DNA of 19,371 nt from Bacteroidales bacterium (GTDB lineage: Bacteria > Bacteroidota > Bacteroidia > Bacteroidales > UBA7960): the NCBI GenBank assembly GCA_007128045.1, contig SKYG01000346.1, positions 1-19,371 of the forward strand, read 5' to 3'. Under the pieces are notes generated by a model. That model was not told the origin of the DNA. It saw only the letters and a list, made by a program, of their open reading frames with translations, and ran no database searches. The translations under genes were made by a program, and so were the position numbers. Positions 17,918 through 19,371 of this stretch are shown here, piece by piece (position 1 is the stretch's first letter; every line of letters starts with the position of its first letter).

Positions 17918-18346
17918 ATGAGGTATCTACTAATAATATGCATCTTTACTTTGTACCTGTTGGGTGCCTCCCAGCAAGGTGCCTCGCAACAAGGTGCCCC
18001 TTCTTCTACATCATCGAATCTGGCAATGCCTGAGAGCGACAATGAATCCGATGCTTCTGAGAAGATAACTTCAGCCCGGACGATGATCATGGAAACCCGT
18101 GATCTGTATTCCGACACCTGGGTGGCTTCAGATGCGTTGGGACGACTCATGCCAACCCATGATGAGGTTGGTTCTGTGAAGGATGACCAGCGAAGGGTGG
18201 TGGGCATGAATGGAACACAGTTTATAGTTGACTTTAAATGGGCCGATAACCCTGGCGACTTGAATGATCCGATATCACTGGCAACAAGTGGGGATACTGC
18301 CCCCAACAGACGCTTCAACTATCGGTTTATCTGGGGACAGAATTGA
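17918..18346 (+). CDS. Short secreted protein, possibly an internally deleted hydrolase remnant
   Basis: 142 residues from the ATG at 17918, which starts a signal peptide (MRYLLIICIFTLYLLG). An upstream in-frame ATG at 17882 lies within the inverted repeat and is less likely. After the signal there is a tandem QQGAS/QQGAS/QQGAP stretch and a Ser-rich linker. The segment ETRDLYSDTWVASDALGRLM, then PTHDEVG, resembles, from memory, the N-terminus of larger secreted Bacteroidota and Planctomycetota putative hydrolases, in which it is followed by a VGxFYFLWHG-type strand and a TIM-barrel-like body. Here, after VVGM, the protein goes directly to DFKWADNPGDLNDPISLATS and GDTAPNRRFNYRF, which resembles the end of such proteins. 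The reading frame is intact with a normal stop. It may be an in-frame deletion product, a genuine small protein, or an assembly gap. No catalytic function can be assigned. Confidence 0.6.
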   Translation: MRYLLIICIFTLYLLGASQQGASQQGAPSSTSSNLAMPESDNESDASEKITSARTMIMETRDLYSDTWVASDALGRLMPTHDEVGSVKDDQRRVVGMNGTQFIVDFKWADNPGDLNDPISLATSGDTAPNRRFNYRFIWGQN

Positions 18347-18411
18347 TTGGTATGTTACCACATATAAATAGTAAATTGTTTTATCCAAATCTATAATTAA
18401 AAATAAAAAAA

Positions 18412-19371
18412 ATGAAAACAACGAAAAAATCAATGAGGTATTTGTCGCTGCTTTTATTGCTTGTGATTGCCATAGCAGGGTGTCAAGAAGACGAGACAAG
18501 ATATTTAGACCCCATGATATTTGGGCTTAGTGAGAATACAGAAGAAGCTTCTGTTGATATTGCAGCCGGGAGTTTTGGTGGAGCCATGATCGGATTGCGT
18601 ACTCAGAGAATTAAGCTCATTGGGATACGTACGTTCATTGAAAAAGACGGTTACAGTGGTGATAATTACGGACTCGAGGACAAAGAGGCTGCTTTGCAAC
18701 GTGTGGCAGAAGCCATTGCCAAAATAGAGTTTAAGCTTGACTCGGTATGGGATGCAAATATCGGGACACAGTTTAATGACATAAACCCAAACAGTGCGGG
18801 CATCCAGAACTTCGGTCTTAACGCATATGGTCAAACCTCTTCTCGGGTTGACGATGCTGAGGCCTGGCTCATGGCCGATGCAGATGATGAGACGGTTGAA
18901 CCCTGGGCTCCAATTGATTTTGTCGTGTTGCAGGAAAGCATTGCAGTGCTGATAGGTTTGTCGAAATTGAACGAACAGGAGGTAATTGATTTCGTGAATC
19001 AACTACAAGAACAATACGCCACCATGCTTCAGCAGTATACAAACCTTGAAGCCCAAGTCAACAGCTCACCCTACTTTACACAGGCACAGAAAGAATTGTA
19101 TGCCGGTCTGGCAGGACCTCTGGAAGAGATGGGTGTTACCATTGAACAAAACCTGTCGCTCGACACAAAAGATGAATTGGATGCGATCAACAGAGACTTG
19201 TATGGTCTGGTCTATTTTGTGGAAAACAATTACACATCTCCGCCCCAGTTTCCCAAAGTATATGGAGAAATATCCAGCATTACAGAATTGCGTTGGTTCA
19301 GTGAGGTGGCCACCATCGATGATTACAACAACAAATGGGTGTTAACTACCGACATCGATGCTTCTGAAACA
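18412..19371 (+). CDS. Surface-type lipoprotein with unrecognised helical N-terminal region and beta-helix start (cut by window edge)
   Basis: 320 codons are present and the frame is open at the right edge. The start ATG at 18412 follows an A-rich leader and begins MKTTKKSMRYLSLLLL. The lipobox IAGC places the anchor at Cys24, followed by the acidic QEDE, compatible with surface export. Residues about 25-110 are mixed and match no family I know. Residues about 165-275 look mostly helical, with coiled-coil-like patches (FVNQLQEQYATMLQQY). From about 283, VYGEISSITELRWFSEVA and then KWVLTTDIDASET resemble the opening of GLUG-type beta-helix repeats of secreted Bacteroidota proteins. Being just after the susCD pairs, it holds the place usually taken by a surface glycan-binding protein, and a polysaccharide-degrading beta-helix is also possible. 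The function is inferred from position only. Confidence 0.75.
   Translation, partial: MKTTKKSMRYLSLLLLLVIAIAGCQEDETRYLDPMIFGLSENTEEASVDIAAGSFGGAMIGLRTQRIKLIGIRTFIEKDGYSGDNYGLEDKEAALQRVAEAIAKIEFKLDSVWDANIGTQFNDINPNSAGIQNFGLNAYGQTSSRVDDAEAWLMADADDETVEPWAPIDFVVLQESIAVLIGLSKLNEQEVIDFVNQLQEQYATMLQQYTNLEAQVNSSPYFTQAQKELYAGLAGPLEEMGVTIEQNLSLDTKDELDAINRDLYGLVYFVENNYTSPPQFPKVYGEISSITELRWFSEVATIDDYNNKWVLTTDIDASET

Noticed and set aside
18348..18360. Small hairpin TGGTA-TGT-TACCA after the short gene
   Set aside because: The stem is only 5 bp and no T-run follows, so it is not convincing as a terminator.

Overview
The window is part of a polysaccharide utilization locus (PUL) of a member of the Bacteroidota. 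The main evidence is two tandem SusC/SusD-type gene pairs, N-terminal lipobox signals on most of the secreted proteins, AT-rich leaders without clear Shine-Dalgarno sequences, and a TAnnTTTG-type -7 element upstream of the first susC. I cannot place the genus. The enzyme content (two GH78 alpha-L-rhamnosidases and one S1-type sulfatase) points to a rhamnose-containing, probably sulfated glycan such as a marine algal (ulvan-like) or other anionic polysaccharide. That substrate is an inference: no polysaccharide lyase or endo-acting hydrolase lies in the window to confirm it.

Layout. Minus strand, read right to left from 7768: GH78 rhamnosidase/lipoprotein (4934-7768), S1 sulfatase/lipoprotein (3346-4794), a second GH78 rhamnosidase/lipoprotein (381-3182), and the first 87 codons of an L-arabinose/L-fucose isomerase-like protein that runs off the left edge (1-262). 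The gaps are 118-163 bp. Two arrays of the same 7-bp repeat, in opposite orientation, flank the sulfatase gene. A 264-bp AT-rich divergent region (7769-8032) separates this run from the plus-strand run: susC-1 (8033-11137), susD-1 (11178-13016), susC-2 (13049-15964), susD-2 (16021-17820), a short secreted protein (17918-18346) and a surface-type lipoprotein cut by the right edge (18412-19371).

How it fits together. The SusC/SusD complexes would bind and import oligosaccharides across the outer membrane with TonB energy. The terminal lipoprotein sits where surface glycan-binding proteins usually sit and may assist in capture. The lipoprotein sulfatase and the two rhamnosidases would desulfate and trim rhamnosyl residues at the cell surface or in the periplasm. 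The isomerase-like protein suggests that released sugars feed into cytoplasmic isomerisation. No regulator (SusR, hybrid two-component system, ECF sigma/anti-sigma) is in the window.

Points of most interest: susC-2 lacks the N-terminal carboxypeptidase-regulatory-like domain and an obvious TonB box that susC-1 has; the sulfatase has a CxCSR rather than CxPSR/CxASR maturation motif; the short ORF at 17918-18346 looks like the two ends of a larger hydrolase joined with its middle missing; the last lipoprotein has an unrecognised helix-rich N-terminal half ahead of an apparent beta-helix; and a perfect 10-bp inverted repeat lies between susD-2 and the short gene.
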